From positions 48,783,275 to 48,847,274 of the forward strand of contig CM072802.1 of the NCBI GenBank assembly GCA_037013495.1: a stretch of 64,000 nt of DNA, read 5' to 3'. Below are positions 1 through 10,614 of this stretch, in pieces. The position numbers and the translations under genes are program-made. How positions within the stretch are numbered: the first letter of the stretch is position 1; each line of letters starts with the position of its first letter. Below the pieces are notes generated by a model. That model ran no database searches. It saw only the letters and a list, made by a program, of their open reading frames with translations, and was not told the origin of the DNA. The DNA is from Hippophae tibetana. Taxonomy: Eukaryota > Streptophyta > Magnoliopsida > Rosales > Elaeagnaceae.

Positions 1-62
1 AAAGAATCTTCAAGTTCCTAGCTTGCTTCTATGTCTGAGGCATTCTTCCACTTGACCAAGTA

Positions 63-1016
63 TTATCGATAACTTGGTATGGCCCTACGCCAGATTAGGC
101 GATCTGCTAAGATTGAGTCCACTTCTTTGTTGAAGGAGGTTACCACTGCGGTAGGCTCCCTCTTGGATTCTCCCTGACTTATGTCTTCCTTGTCTCCATG
201 AAAAGGTTTCAGTATATTTACATGAAAGACCAGATATATTTTAAGTTTTGGAGGGAGTTGTAGTTTGTAGAACACTTTACCGACTCGCTTGAGGACAGGA
301 AATGGTCCTTCATACTTCCGTACCAACCCCCTATGGACCTTCCGTAGAGATTTGAATTGTTGGGGCAATAATTTGACAAGGACCAAATCACCTTCCTGAA
401 ATTTCACCAACCTCCTTTTCTTATCAGTCCATTTCTTCATCTTCTTAGATGCCTTATTTAAATAGGCTCGGGCTAACTCAGCTTGTTCGTGCCACGCCTT
501 GGAAAATTTGAAGGCAACATGACTCTTTCCTTCATAACTCGTGGCCAAAGCATAAGGAGTCATGGGTTGCTTCCCCATGACAATCTCAAAGGGACTCTTT
601 GTGGTAGACTCGCTCCTTTGTAAGTTATAGAAGAATTGGGCTACATCCAGCAACTTAGCCCAATCATGTTGATTGGCACTGATAAAGTGCATGAGATACA
701 ACTCCAACAATGTGTTGGCACGCTCTGTTTGTCCATCACTTTGTGGATGAAAGCTTATAGAGAAGTTCAAGTCTGATCCCAACAACTTGAACAATTTCGT
801 CCAAAATTCCCGTATGAATCATGGGTCTCGATCACTCACAATATTGGATGGAATCCCCCAATGCTTCACAACATGTTTGAGGAATAACTGTGTCGTCTCA
901 TCTGCCATGCAATCCGTTGAGGCAGGTATGAATGTTGCATACTTGCTGAAGCGATCAATGATTACAATGATGCTACCAAAGCCCTCTGATTTTGGCAAGC
1001 AAGTGATGAAATCCAT
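63..1016 (-). pseudogene. Integrase and chromodomain part of the gypsy element
   Basis: This is a fossil pol fragment. Recognisable integrase-core text includes DFITCLPKSEG, then DRFSKYATFIPA, then HPQSDGQTERANTLLE, which are hallmark stretches of the plant gypsy integrase catalytic core. Next come the GPFPVLKRVGKVFYKLQLP and FHVNILKPF motifs of the integrase C-terminal domain. The end of the frame and positions 1-62 resemble a chromodomain (DSILADR, then a YLVKWK-like stretch). This domain is known to guide chromovirus insertion into particular chromatin. The fragment is broken. Confidence 0.92.
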
Positions 1017-1316
1017 ACAGATGCTCTCTCATGGTCTCTCTGGAGTAGGAAGCGGCTCTAGCAAACCTCTGGGTGTATGCTGCACTATCTTGTTCTATTG
1101 GTATACAAGACAAGTCCTTACATAAGCTTCAACATAGTCCCGTAGTTGAGGCCAGTAGTAGATTGACTTGATCAAAGCAAGGGTGTGCCTCATTCCTGAG
1201 TGTCCAACCCATAGTGAATCATGGCACTCCTTGATAAGCTCTTTCCTTAAGCTCCCCCACTTCGGCACAAGGATATGATTCTGCTTGGCGTAGAGTAGTC
1301 TATCACTCAGCCAAAA

Positions 1317-2857
1317 TCACCTTGTTTTTCCTTCCTTGATGAGGGCAAGGAGGTTTTGAGCAAGAGAATCATGCTCCAACCCTTCTTTGATCCTTTCCAA
1401 CAAAGGGCTACTTGGCCTACTCAAGGCTACTAACTTCGCCTTTCGACTCAACGCATCAACCACCACATTGGCCTTACCGGGCTTATACTCTAGCCTATAT
1501 TCAAATTCTGCCAAGAAGTCTTGCCATCAAGCTTACTTGGGACTCAACTTATTTTGAGTCTGAAAGTAGCTAGTCACTACATTGTCTATCATGATAACAA
1601 AGTGAGAACCCAACAAGTAATGTCGCCATTCCCAACAGTGTAGCGGCGTTCAGGGTCATTAAACTTGCGGCTCTCATAAGCTATCGGACACCCTTCCTAC
1701 ATCAACACTTCACCAATGGCAAAGTTTGAGGCATCGGTATATAGCTCGTATATCTTAGAAGGGTCTGGTAGGCAAAGCACCAGTTCTTCACTAATGACCT
1801 TCTTCAAGTCTTTGAATGAGGCTTGGCATTCACTTGTCCATTCCCAAGCCTTGTTCTTTTTGAGCAGGTCAGTTAATGGGGCTCATCTTGCTGAGTAGGA
1901 CTTGATAAACCTTCTGTAGTAGTTTACAAGTCTGAGGAAAGACCTTAACTCGGGGACCTTGGCAGGAGGTTCCCATTCTTGGATGGATTTCACCTTAGCT
2001 CCATCCATCATTAGTTTCCCATCATTTATCCTATGTCCCAAGAACATCACCTCATCTTGGGCAAAGGAACATTTCTCCTTCTTGACATATAGCTCATTTT
2101 CCCTCAAGACCTCAAACACCTTCTTCAAATGCTCTAGATGTTCTTCCAAAGTCCGGCTATATATCACAATGTCGTTAAGATATACTACCACAAACCGATC
2201 GAGGTAGGGATAGAAAATATTGTTCATCAGAGTGCAAAAGGTGGCTGATGCATTTGTGAGACCAAATGGCATGACAAGGAACTCATAGGCACCATACCTG
2301 GTCACAAAAGTGGTCTTGGGCCCATCTCCCTTGGCTATGCGTACTTGGTAGTATCCCGATCGCAAGTCCAATTTTGTGAAGTATTTGGCATTCCCCAGTT
2401 GATCGAACAAATCAACAATAAATGGAATAGGATACTTGTTCTTGACTGAGATCTTATTTAGAGCCCGATAGTCAATGCACATCCGTAGCGAGCCATCCTT
2501 CTTATTTTGAAAGAGCATCGGGGCACCAAATGGGGCTTTAGAGGGCTTTATGAAGCCAGCATCCAGCAATTCGTTGAGTTGCTTCCGTAATTCTGCCAAC
2601 TCTGAGTTCACCATTCGATAAGGGCACATTGTTGGTGGCTTGGTGTCGGGTTCCAACTCTATTTCATGGTCCACCTCCCTCATTGGAGGTAACCACTTTG
2701 GCAATGCCTCCGGCATCACATCATTGAATTTATCTAGTACAACTTGCACTTCCATCGGCAAGTTTGGCCTTGGTAACGTCTCCTCATTATCGTGCTCCTT
2801 TAAGATGGCTAAGTAACTCTCTTCATCCCTCTTCAATCCCTTCTTGAATTGAAGCAC
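1317..2857 (-). pseudogene. Reverse transcriptase and RNase H part of the gypsy element
   Basis: A gypsy-type RT is clear: a MCPYRM stretch before the fingers, [37 protein letters not shown], and [11 protein letters not shown] before the palm. The RNase H end carries the gypsy-type VDALSRKAK motif near 1450. The region lies between integrase on the left and the inserted solo LTR on the right. It is a broken fossil. Its first 520 bp are repeated beyond the solo LTR. Confidence 0.92.
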
Positions 2858-2887
2858 TGAGATAGCTTAGGTAGTAGGTATGGTGGT
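2366..2887. repeat. Left copy of a ~520-bp duplication flanking the solo LTR
   Basis: This stretch of gypsy RT and the sequence just upstream of it appears again at 4809-5330 in the same orientation. By eye the two copies differ at only about eight positions. The solo LTR lies between them. A simple insertion would not duplicate 520 bp, so the arrangement points to recombination between two nested copies. Confidence 0.85.
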
Positions 2888-3312
2888 TGATAACTGTATT
2901 TTATATAGTTATTTTCACCTATTTTATTAATTATAATTGCTATGTTTTCAATATTTTTAGTTAATTTTAATTTAATAAATTAGTATTTACTATTTTTTAT
3001 ATATTTTAATAAAATTAAATAATTTGTATCGAAAAACTTAATTAATTGCAAATTTGAGTCCAAAAATATAATTTCAAATAAAATAGTATTTAATTGCAAT
3101 TTATAAAAGTCAAAAATAAAATTTAAATTAAATTCGGGCTTAATTTTAATTATTAAAAGTTTAAAAATTTAATTTAAATTAGAAAAGGGCTAAACTGTAA
3201 TTAAAGAAAGTTGAAAATGTAATTTGAAATAGATTTGTGGGCCAAAATCCAATTAATTAAAGTTTAAATTTCTGCGCAGGTGAGAAGACCACGCGCAAAC
3301 ATGCACGCACGA

Positions 3313-3767
3313 CACGTGGACCGTCCGATCAAAGAAGAAACGGCTGAGATCCGCGCGTGCCATTCACGCCCGACCAGAACGCGTGGGTGCAAAATTGTTT
3401 ACGCGGCTCGGCGCCCGAGTGGGACCCACTTTTCTGACGCGTCAGCCGCTGTCCCCCACATACGCGCGCGTCTGATCCTGTGCGCTGATCTCAGCGTGCA
3501 CCCGGCTTTCCTCCAATCAGAATCTGCCACGTGTTCCTTTGGAATCCCTTCCTCAAATCAGCAACTGCCACGTGTCCAACTCTATTTTTCAGTAAAATCA
3601 TGTAACGACACATGGCATGTTACGATGAGCGTGAAAGCGCAGGATCGCGCCCGTATGTGGCCGTTTTCGTCTGTTCCTTTTTGTCGCCGGCGCCGTTTCT
3701 AACGTCCAATGAGAAGCTGCCACGTGTCCGCGTTAATTCATTTCAGCGAATCAAACGCTGACACGTG
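3313..3767. promoter_or_regulatory. Cluster of five CACGTG (G-box/ABRE) sites in the solo LTR U3
   Basis: CACGTG occurs at 3313, 3528, 3569, 3721 and 3762, in an island much more GC-rich than the surrounding LTR. Three of them (3528, 3569, 3721) end a repeated unit made of CCAAT or CAAAT, then AG, then CTGCCACGTGT. G-boxes are known binding sites for plant bZIP and bHLH factors, including ABA- and light-response regulators. The cluster lies 180-635 bp upstream of the LTR TATA box, where a promoter-proximal enhancer would be expected. Function is inferred. Confidence 0.65.
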
Positions 3768-3945
3768 GCACGCATAATGAATTAAAAAATGCAGAATCGA
3801 CGCCCCTGTATCACGCGTGAATTTATTTAATATTTTCGATCCGATTTTCGATACGCGTTATTTAATTTTTCGATAAAAAAATATTACGCGTTTTATTAAA
3901 AAAATAAAATAAAAAATGTAATATTTTAGATGTATTATTTTTGGG

Positions 3946-3954
3946 TATAAATAG
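3946..3954 (+). promoter_or_regulatory. LTR TATA box
   Basis: TATAAATAG preceded by TTTGGG is a canonical plant TATA box. It lies in the solo LTR downstream of the GC-rich G-box cluster and probably marks the U3 core promoter. Confidence 0.6.
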
Positions 3955-4807
3955 AAGATAAGATGAGAGTTTTAAAAAGTTTTTTTGGTGAGTTTGTAAT
4001 TTTTGGGGTGTTTGTGTGTTGGCTGTGGAACACGCAGAAGCCATTTTTGGCTTTTGTTGTGTTCTGCGTGTGCCAAAAATTTGTTCTAAGTGATGTTTTA
4101 ATTTTTCTTCTTCTTCATCTTAATTTTCTGTAGGTGTTGTAATTTTTATTTTAATTTTATGAAGTAATTTAATTTTTCTAGGGTTGCATTTGATCTAAAT
4201 TTATGATGCTTTTATTTTAATTATTTTTGATAGATTTATAAGACATTCGATTTGTTCGTTCTATTTTGTGTTTAATGCTTTTTGATTATTTACGAATCTT
4301 ATCGAAACGATCCGTGGCACATGAATAAACTTGGAAGAGGCATTCGTGTGTATATTGCTCGTAAATAGAATGACATGTATGATGAAGGATAGGAATATAC
4401 CCTAATTGTATGTGTGGCCATTTGAAAACTTAAAACGTAATGAATTTCGGTGAATTTAATTCTCATAGAGATATAGTGAATTAATTTGACGAGGTGTGTT
4501 TGTACGGAGCTCGGAAGAGATGTATGAATAAAATTAGAAGTTTTTGGTTGACAAATTAAATGTACTAAAAAAATATAAATCAAAAGAAAATAAAATGATT
4601 TGAGTTGATTAATTTGGTGAAAAATTGCAATCCTAGATTTCTTTTATTTTGTTTTAAATTCTTTTCTTACATTTATTCGAATCAACGATCGTTTTGAATA
4701 AAATCAGATTGAGATAATTTTAGTAATCAACAAACTATAGTTACAAATCTCCGTGGGAACGATACTTTACTTACAAATTTTATTACTTGTGACCGTGTAT
4801 ACTTGCA

Positions 4808-5737
4808 AGTCCAATTTTGTGAAGTATTTGGCATTCCCCAGTTGATCGAACAAATCAACAATAAATGGAATAGGATACTTGTTCTTGACTGAGATCTTAT
4901 TTAGAGCCCGATAGTCAATGCACATCTGTAGCGAGCCATCCTTCTTCTTTTGAAAGAGCATCGGGGCACCAAATGGGGCTTTAGAGGGCTTTATGAAGCC
5001 AGCATCCAGCAATTCGTTGAGTTGCTTCCGTAATTCTGCCAACTCTGAGTTCACCATTCGATAAGGGCACATTGTTGGTGGCTTGGTGCCGGGTTCCAAC
5101 TCTATTTCATGGTCCACCTCCCTCCTTGGAGGTAACCACTTTGGCAATGCCTCCGGCATCACATCATTGAATTTATCTAGTACAACTTGCACTTCCGTCG
5201 GCAAGTTTGGCCTTGGTAACATCTCCTCATTATCGTGCTCCTTTAAGATGGCTAAGTAACTCTCTTCATCCCTCTTCAATCCCTTCTTGAATCGAAGCAC
5301 TGAGATAGCTTAGGTAGTAGGTCTGGTGGTCCTCTCCGCCGGTACCACACACGCCTTCGAACCATCCATGATGCACATAGAGTTTGAGCATGGCACAAGA
5401 AAGCTCAAACCTGGTCCAAGAACTCCATGCTGAATACAACAGATAAGTCATCCATGGACGCCACTGATAAGTCCATTTGGCCAGTCCAAGCACCAAGACT
5501 GACCTTAACTCCACGAGTAACTCCATGCAATGGTAGTGCTACCGAGTTAACTGCTTTGAGAGATCCCTCTCCATGGACTACCTTAAGGTTGAGTCTTTTT
5601 GCTTCCTCCACTGAAACAAAGTTATGAGATGCACTTGTGTCAACCAAAGTTTTGGCGGCCTTCCCATTGATGGTTGCATCTACGTACATTAAGCCTTTGG
5701 GGTCTTTGGGGTGCTCTACAATGCACCAAGTAGACAC
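4808..5737 (-). pseudogene. Second RT start and protease part of the gypsy element
   Basis: The RT start here is nearly identical to 2366-2880. Upstream on the minus strand lies a retropepsin region with the stretch TLVDTSASHNFVSVEEAKRL, followed by MDLSVASMDDLSVVFSMEFLD. The last part matches the plant gypsy protease pattern in which a short, conserved methionine-rich D-D-F-D segment follows the active-site region. It is a broken fossil, continuous with gag to the right. Confidence 0.85.
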
Positions 5738-5916
5738 AAAGAACCCATCTTTGCACCTTCGTCCGACTCGCCTCCATCCTGGTCATGAGTGGAAACAACT
5801 AAGGCACTCAATGCATTTCTTTTTGGACATTCACATGCCCAATGCGGTCCATTGCAAATGAAGCACGTCACACGGGGCTTTGAGGCACCATGATCCTCCT
5901 TTTCTTTCCCCTTATC

Positions 5917-6977
5917 TCATGGTTTGAATGAGGAGTCATCTTTGTTATTTTTGGGTCCCTGACTTTTACCATGGCCTCCACTACTCTTTCCTTCATCAAA
6001 ATTTTTATTTGTGGCTTTTGAGCTCTCCTTGTTTATGGAGTAGTCAATAAAGCTTTCCGCAATCACGATAGCCAAAGACAAGTCTTGGACACCACGTCGC
6101 TTGAGCTCGAGGTTAGCCCACAATTGGAAACCATCCATGAACAAGAATAGGGCATCCTTGTCTGATGTTTTAGGAACTTCAAACAGCAAGGTTGTGAACT
6201 CCTTCACATAGTCCCTTATACTACCTATCTGCTTTAACCATCGCAATCGACCCTTGCCTCATCTTCAACATTTATAGGGAAGAATTGCATTTTGAACTCC
6301 CTTTTAAAATCATCAAAGGTTTCAATTGTGCAAACCCCTCGTTTCACATCACTATGCCTCCATCTCTACCACAGCATAGCAGTGTTGGAAAAATACATGG
6401 CAGCAGATCGGATCTTGTTGGTATGGTTTGTTATGCCAGTAGCCTCAAAATATTGTTCCAGACCCCACAGGAAGTTCTCAACTTCCCTAGCATTCCTAAC
6501 ACCATTGAAGGTCTTAGGCTTCGGAACATCCACCCTCTTAGCCTCAATGACGATGGTTGTGCTAGTTCCCGTGGCCATAGCCCGCTTATATAGAGCTAGG
6601 TCACCACCCATATCCTTAACTCTAAGCAAGACATTAGCAACTTCTCTTTGGACAAGATCCCTTACCTTGGCAAGTTCGACCTTTAACCCAACGATCTCTT
6701 GCCTTAACCCACCATCTAGCTCGTTGAGGAACATCTTGACCGCTACATGGATCTCCACATCCTATGCCTCCAAGCCATTGCAACATTCCTCCAAGTTATC
6801 CATCCGGTCGAACAGCTCCCCTAAGTTGTCCTGTGCATTCCCAACACGTGTTTCTAAGCTAGAAATCATGTCTTTTGACTTGGCTCGAGATTCCTTTGGT
6901 GGTTTTCGAACATCCTCACGGCCTCGTTCCATAGGTGGAACATCGATGCTTGGTGTAGATGGATCAGTGTTCTTCAT
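5917..6977 (-). pseudogene. Gag region of the gypsy element
   Basis: Read on the minus strand, it begins with a charged N-terminal part and a heptad-rich coiled-coil stretch. Then comes the gag core: [31 protein letters not shown], and later [14 protein letters not shown] and [20 protein letters not shown]. These are typical of chromovirus Gag. The same gag, in a longer open frame, appears at 56525-57573. The copy here is broken. Confidence 0.88.
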
Positions 6978-7008
6978 TATGAAAAAGGTAGAAATGCTTC
7001 AACTGAAA

Positions 7009-7020
7009 GCTCTGATACCA
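7009..7020 (-). other. Primer-binding site, initiator Met-tRNA type
   Basis: On the minus strand TGGTATCAGAGC follows the LTR end after two bases. This matches the 3' end of plant initiator Met-tRNA, the usual primer for this class. Confidence 0.88.
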
Positions 7021-7022
7021 AC

Positions 7023-7670
7023 TGTCACGACCTTATTTTTCAAGTAGTGATCGTGCGCCACTTAGCACGGTCCTTTGCACTAAGCCCGACTTTCAACCCG
7101 AATGAAACACTCCAAAGAGAATAGAAAGAGAGTTTGTAAATAATGTTTTGTATTGCTCTAGAGAGAGTTTATCTTACAAGATGCTAAGAATTCCCAAGAT
7201 TTCCCAAGATTAATACAAATGAATACCAATAGGTCTATTTATAGTGTGGCACCAAGCTTAAGACTATGCCACATCTTTCTAGATCCTTCTAAGTCTAGAG
7301 TGTACAAGAGTGTTCTAGTTTTATGTACAATATGCCACAAGGTTCTAGGACCTTCTAGTCAACTCTAGAGTCTTCTAGGAATGTCTAGTTTCTTCATACA
7401 CGTTCTAGGATGTTCTGTAAGCTTTTAGAGACTTTCGCATCCTTCGTGAACCATCTGGCATGTTCTAGAATATTATAGCCCATTCTCGCACCTTCAAGTG
7501 TATTCTGGAGCATTCTAGGGTCTTGAAGGCTTGAGTTGAGTCTATCCAACTCTAGCTTCTTCTAGACATCTCTAGGTCACTCTAGAAATTTCTCATGTAG
7601 AAAAGTCTAGATCCTTTAGGAAACCACCATTTATTTGGATTTTGCGGGGCAATTCGAGCGGGATGTAACA
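7023..7670 (-). repeat. 5' LTR of the gypsy chromovirus
   Basis: A 648-bp LTR bounded by TGTCACGACC and GATGTAACA on the plus strand, so TGT...ACA on both strands. It is packed with short CTAG and TTCTAG words. It is homologous to 44172-44879 and 57619-58274. TTCnnGAA words at 7443-7450 and 7463-7470 recur in all three copies. Confidence 0.92.
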
Positions 7671-10614
7671 ATAAGATATCATTGAACAAATCAAGACTCA
7701 AATTGTTTACAAGCAAACTCAAAAGTAAATGGACACAAATGGATATGCCTTAGGACTTGGAGATGATCGTATAGTCAAGGATGTTAAATATGACGCTGGG
7801 TGGAAGACAACCCAACATTATGTTACTTATATTTTCATTATTTTTGTTTTATAGGTGAATAAATGTGGAGAGCAATGACGCAATAAGATTGAGCAATTTC
7901 AGCGACATATGTGGTATGCCATGACTATGGGAGCTCTTTCCTTTTACTTTTTCATATTTAGATGTGCACATTGGGGACAATGTGTAATTTAAGTTTAGGG
8001 GAGGGTAATTCATTCTCTACATCATTATTTACTATTCATTTTAAATTTTTTAGGAAAGTTTTTTAAAATTTTTAGGTTGTTTTTAATCATGATTTTGGTA
8101 GAAATTGATAAATATATGGAAACTAAATGCATGCATGCTTGATATAAAACATATGAACTCAATGGTAAAAATTGGTTGTCGTGACTAGGATAAGGAATGT
8201 AACATATTTTTAAAGATATTTACATTAATCATGCTATATGCTTGCTAGTTTTGATTAAATTTATTCAAATTTTTATGCACATGGTCATGATCGATTTTGG
8301 TGTTCTTATTGATAGAATTTTTGTAGTGAGTTATGTGAGTGGATGAGATCTATCAGGTTTTAGAATCTATTTGATCATCTTCTGATACGAAATCCTAAAT
8401 AATATTTAGCAAGAGAAATGATTTAGGCCTTATTTGGATTGATTGAACATTTCAAGCTAATTGTTGTTGATATCTGTAGTCACCTATTTAAGCTTAACAA
8501 AGAACCATTCATATATTTAAGCCACATTTTATGCCTAACTAGTAAGCATTATCTTTGTCCTTGTACCTTTAGCTTGTATGGAAAGAAAAAAAAATGTAAT
8601 CATGTGTTATGCTATAGCGTAAAGTGAAATGTAATGCACCCTATAAAAAAAGAAAAAAAAATCAAAACTCATAACATAATTATCCCTCTAAAGAAAAAGA
8701 AAATATAATTAAAAATAAGTTTAAGGGTATTGTGAAGTTACAAAAAAAAAGATGTGAAATAAAATAATATGAAAAAGAATGACAAAAGAGGGTGAACTGA
8801 AATATCATGTTAAAACTCAATTGTAATTAAAACGTGCATGATAAACAAAAAGAAGGCTAAGATGTGGAAAGAGCCTAAGTGTTTTCATTTATCGACCACT
8901 CACCTAAGCCTTACATTACAAGCATGTAAAGTCCTTATTAATCTTTAGCTAAGTGTATATTTATATTAGTGGAGATGGATGTGAAAAATAGACTTATGAG
9001 ACTTGTTCTAAAATTAAATTGATTAGCATACTTATATAGATAGATTTCATGAATGCATTGGATGATATCACATGCTACACACACACAAATCAATTTGTCA
9101 AAAACCTTACATATCCTTGTATTGATGAAACATTGATTGATGAATATGTGAACCCCCTTATCATAGGATTGTACGAATTTTGAAAGGGATAGTTTTCGTG
9201 AAATATGCATGTACTAATAGAGTTTATTTATGAATATACTACCCATGTTATTTTATTTAGTTATACTTGGTTTTACTTGAGGACAAGCAAATAGTTAAGT
9301 TTGGGGGTGAGATGACTCTATCAAAATAGAGTCATTAGTGCATTTTTTTACTTAATATTTACTTGTTTTATTCAATAAATAATATTTTTATAGGTCAAAA
9401 ATATTATAATATAAATGTTTTGGTGAAAAGGGGTGAAAATATAATTTTTATGTTTTTTTGGGAATTTTTTGGAATGTTTATGGATTTTTTATAAAATTTT
9501 AAAACAGGACCAATTAAGAGTTGCCACATAAGCAAAAGAGTTGATTGGGCAAGCCACATGGACGCCATGCAAGTAAGGACAACAAATCATAGATCCCCGT
9601 GTGTGAGAAGGACAAATCGCATGCCATGTGTCAGCACAACATTCAATTCGAGTTCAGAGATCGGTCAAACAAGACTACCATGTGGCGTCACATGATTACT
9701 TCCCACGTTCCACCTGTGATTAGTTGACACTGTTCATTTTGCTTGTTTTGATCTCAACCCTTGATTTAAAGCTGATTTGACGATTTAGATCACATCTGAG
9801 ATATAATTAATCCCCTAATCACCGCCCCCATAAACCCTAATGAACCGCCATTAGCATAATTTTGGTCAATTTTTGGAGTTAAAAGGAGAGAAAAATACAG
9901 AAAAATTCAAGAAGGGATATAATTTTGATGGAGATTTAAGAGGAGATTAGCACTACAATTCAAGAGATTGATTGTATTTTTTTTCTTTTACTCTTTTCTT
10001 TATCAATTTTTATGTCTTTCTTTATGAAGAATATAAGCTTTATTTATAAAATTATGTCTTGTTAATTTATTAATTTAGGGATCTTACGAATCAAATTCTC
10101 ACCATTTGATGATCTAATATTTTATCTCAATCATAATTTTAATTTAATTATATTATTTAATCTGATTTTTATGCTATTAGTTGTTTGACCAATAATTTAT
10201 CTACACAGACAATTAAATAAATTTGAGAGAATTATTTAATTGTTTGTCTTGATTAAATAACATGCATAGTTTCTAGGCATAGATGTATGATTCTTATGTA
10301 TGTGATCCATAATTGATGAACTTAATGAGTAGTATGCAATTTAATTGGCATGAGAGTGTGATTAAATCAATTTTTATATGATGAGGATTAAGTATTCCTA
10401 GATATTTTCTCGTATATCTTCTTATTTATCAAATCTGATTTAATTAATTATTTCTATTTCCTTTTAGTTATTTTAATTTTTCTTAAAATATAAAAACACA
10501 AAAAAATTGATTTTCATTTTTTTTAGTTTTAAAAATTAGTTTCTAATAAAATAATCTCTGTGGAAATAATATTTTCTTATCATTATATTACTTGTTGTGA
10601 TACATATACTTTCA
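7671..10614 (+). mobile_element. 3' end of a Tat/Athila-like gypsy element with its LTR
   Basis: Positions 7671-9307 are non-coding 3' internal sequence with two purine-rich motifs typical of this group: GGGGACAATGTGTAATTTAAG near 7973 and GAGGACAAGCAAATAG near 9280, the latter followed by a polypurine tract (TTTGGGGG). The LTR starts at TGA about 9308 and ends near 10614 with a CTCTGTGGAAATAATATT stretch and ATACATATACTTTCA. That ending matches the style of the solo LTR at 2888-4807, but this is a different family. No gag-pol is readable. Positions 7840-8000 are homologous to 28660-28820. The gypsy chromovirus appears to have inserted into it. It is an old, incomplete fossil. Confidence 0.7.
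9308..10614 (+). repeat. 3' LTR of the Tat/Athila-like element
   Basis: It starts directly after the polypurine tract and contains an ATAAACCCTAATGAACC stretch plus a 3' end of U5 type. About 1.3 kb; the exact right edge is uncertain, because similar families extend about 25 bp further to a TTGTGTG stretch. Confidence 0.6.

Larger units (their letters stand above)
2888..4807 (+). mobile_element. Solo LTR of a large-LTR Ty3/gypsy (Tat/Athila-like) family
   Basis: The unit starts with TG (TGATAACTGTATTTTATATAG is the family-like opening) and ends ...GTATACTTGCA, with the CTCCGTGGGAACGATA stretch typical of plant Tat/Athila LTR ends just before. It is about 1.9 kb, plus-oriented, and has no internal gag-pol. 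A TATA box (3946-3954) lies about 55% of the way in, which suits a U3/R/U5 layout. The five bases on its two sides do not match, so no target-site duplication is visible. The right edge could instead be a join within a slightly longer LTR, because the GCA there is shared with the gypsy flank. Confidence 0.8.
1..7670 (-). mobile_element. Ty3/gypsy chromovirus copy, interrupted, 3' end outside the window
   Basis: This is an LTR retrotransposon fossil read on the minus strand. From its 5' end (right) it shows an LTR at 7023-7670, a primer-binding site complementary to initiator Met-tRNA at 7009-7020, gag (about 5917-6977), a retropepsin region (about 5405-5737), reverse transcriptase (RT) with the start of RNase H (1883-2857, and a second RT part at 4808-5300), RNase H (about 1317-1514) and integrase (about 63-1016). 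The integrase tail runs into chromodomain-like sequence at 1-110, which places it among chromoviruses. An unrelated solo LTR splits it at 2888-4807. The reading frames are broken in roughly ten places, so it looks inactive. The same family recurs as a solo LTR at 44172-44879 and as a 5' piece at 56521-58274, all in the same orientation. Its 3' LTR is not in view. Confidence 0.93.

Noticed and set aside
3280-3702. 140-codon open frame in the GC-rich part of the solo LTR
   Set aside because: It is Arg/His-rich with no domain, lies in LTR promoter sequence and overlaps the G-box repeats; local GC content explains the lack of stops.
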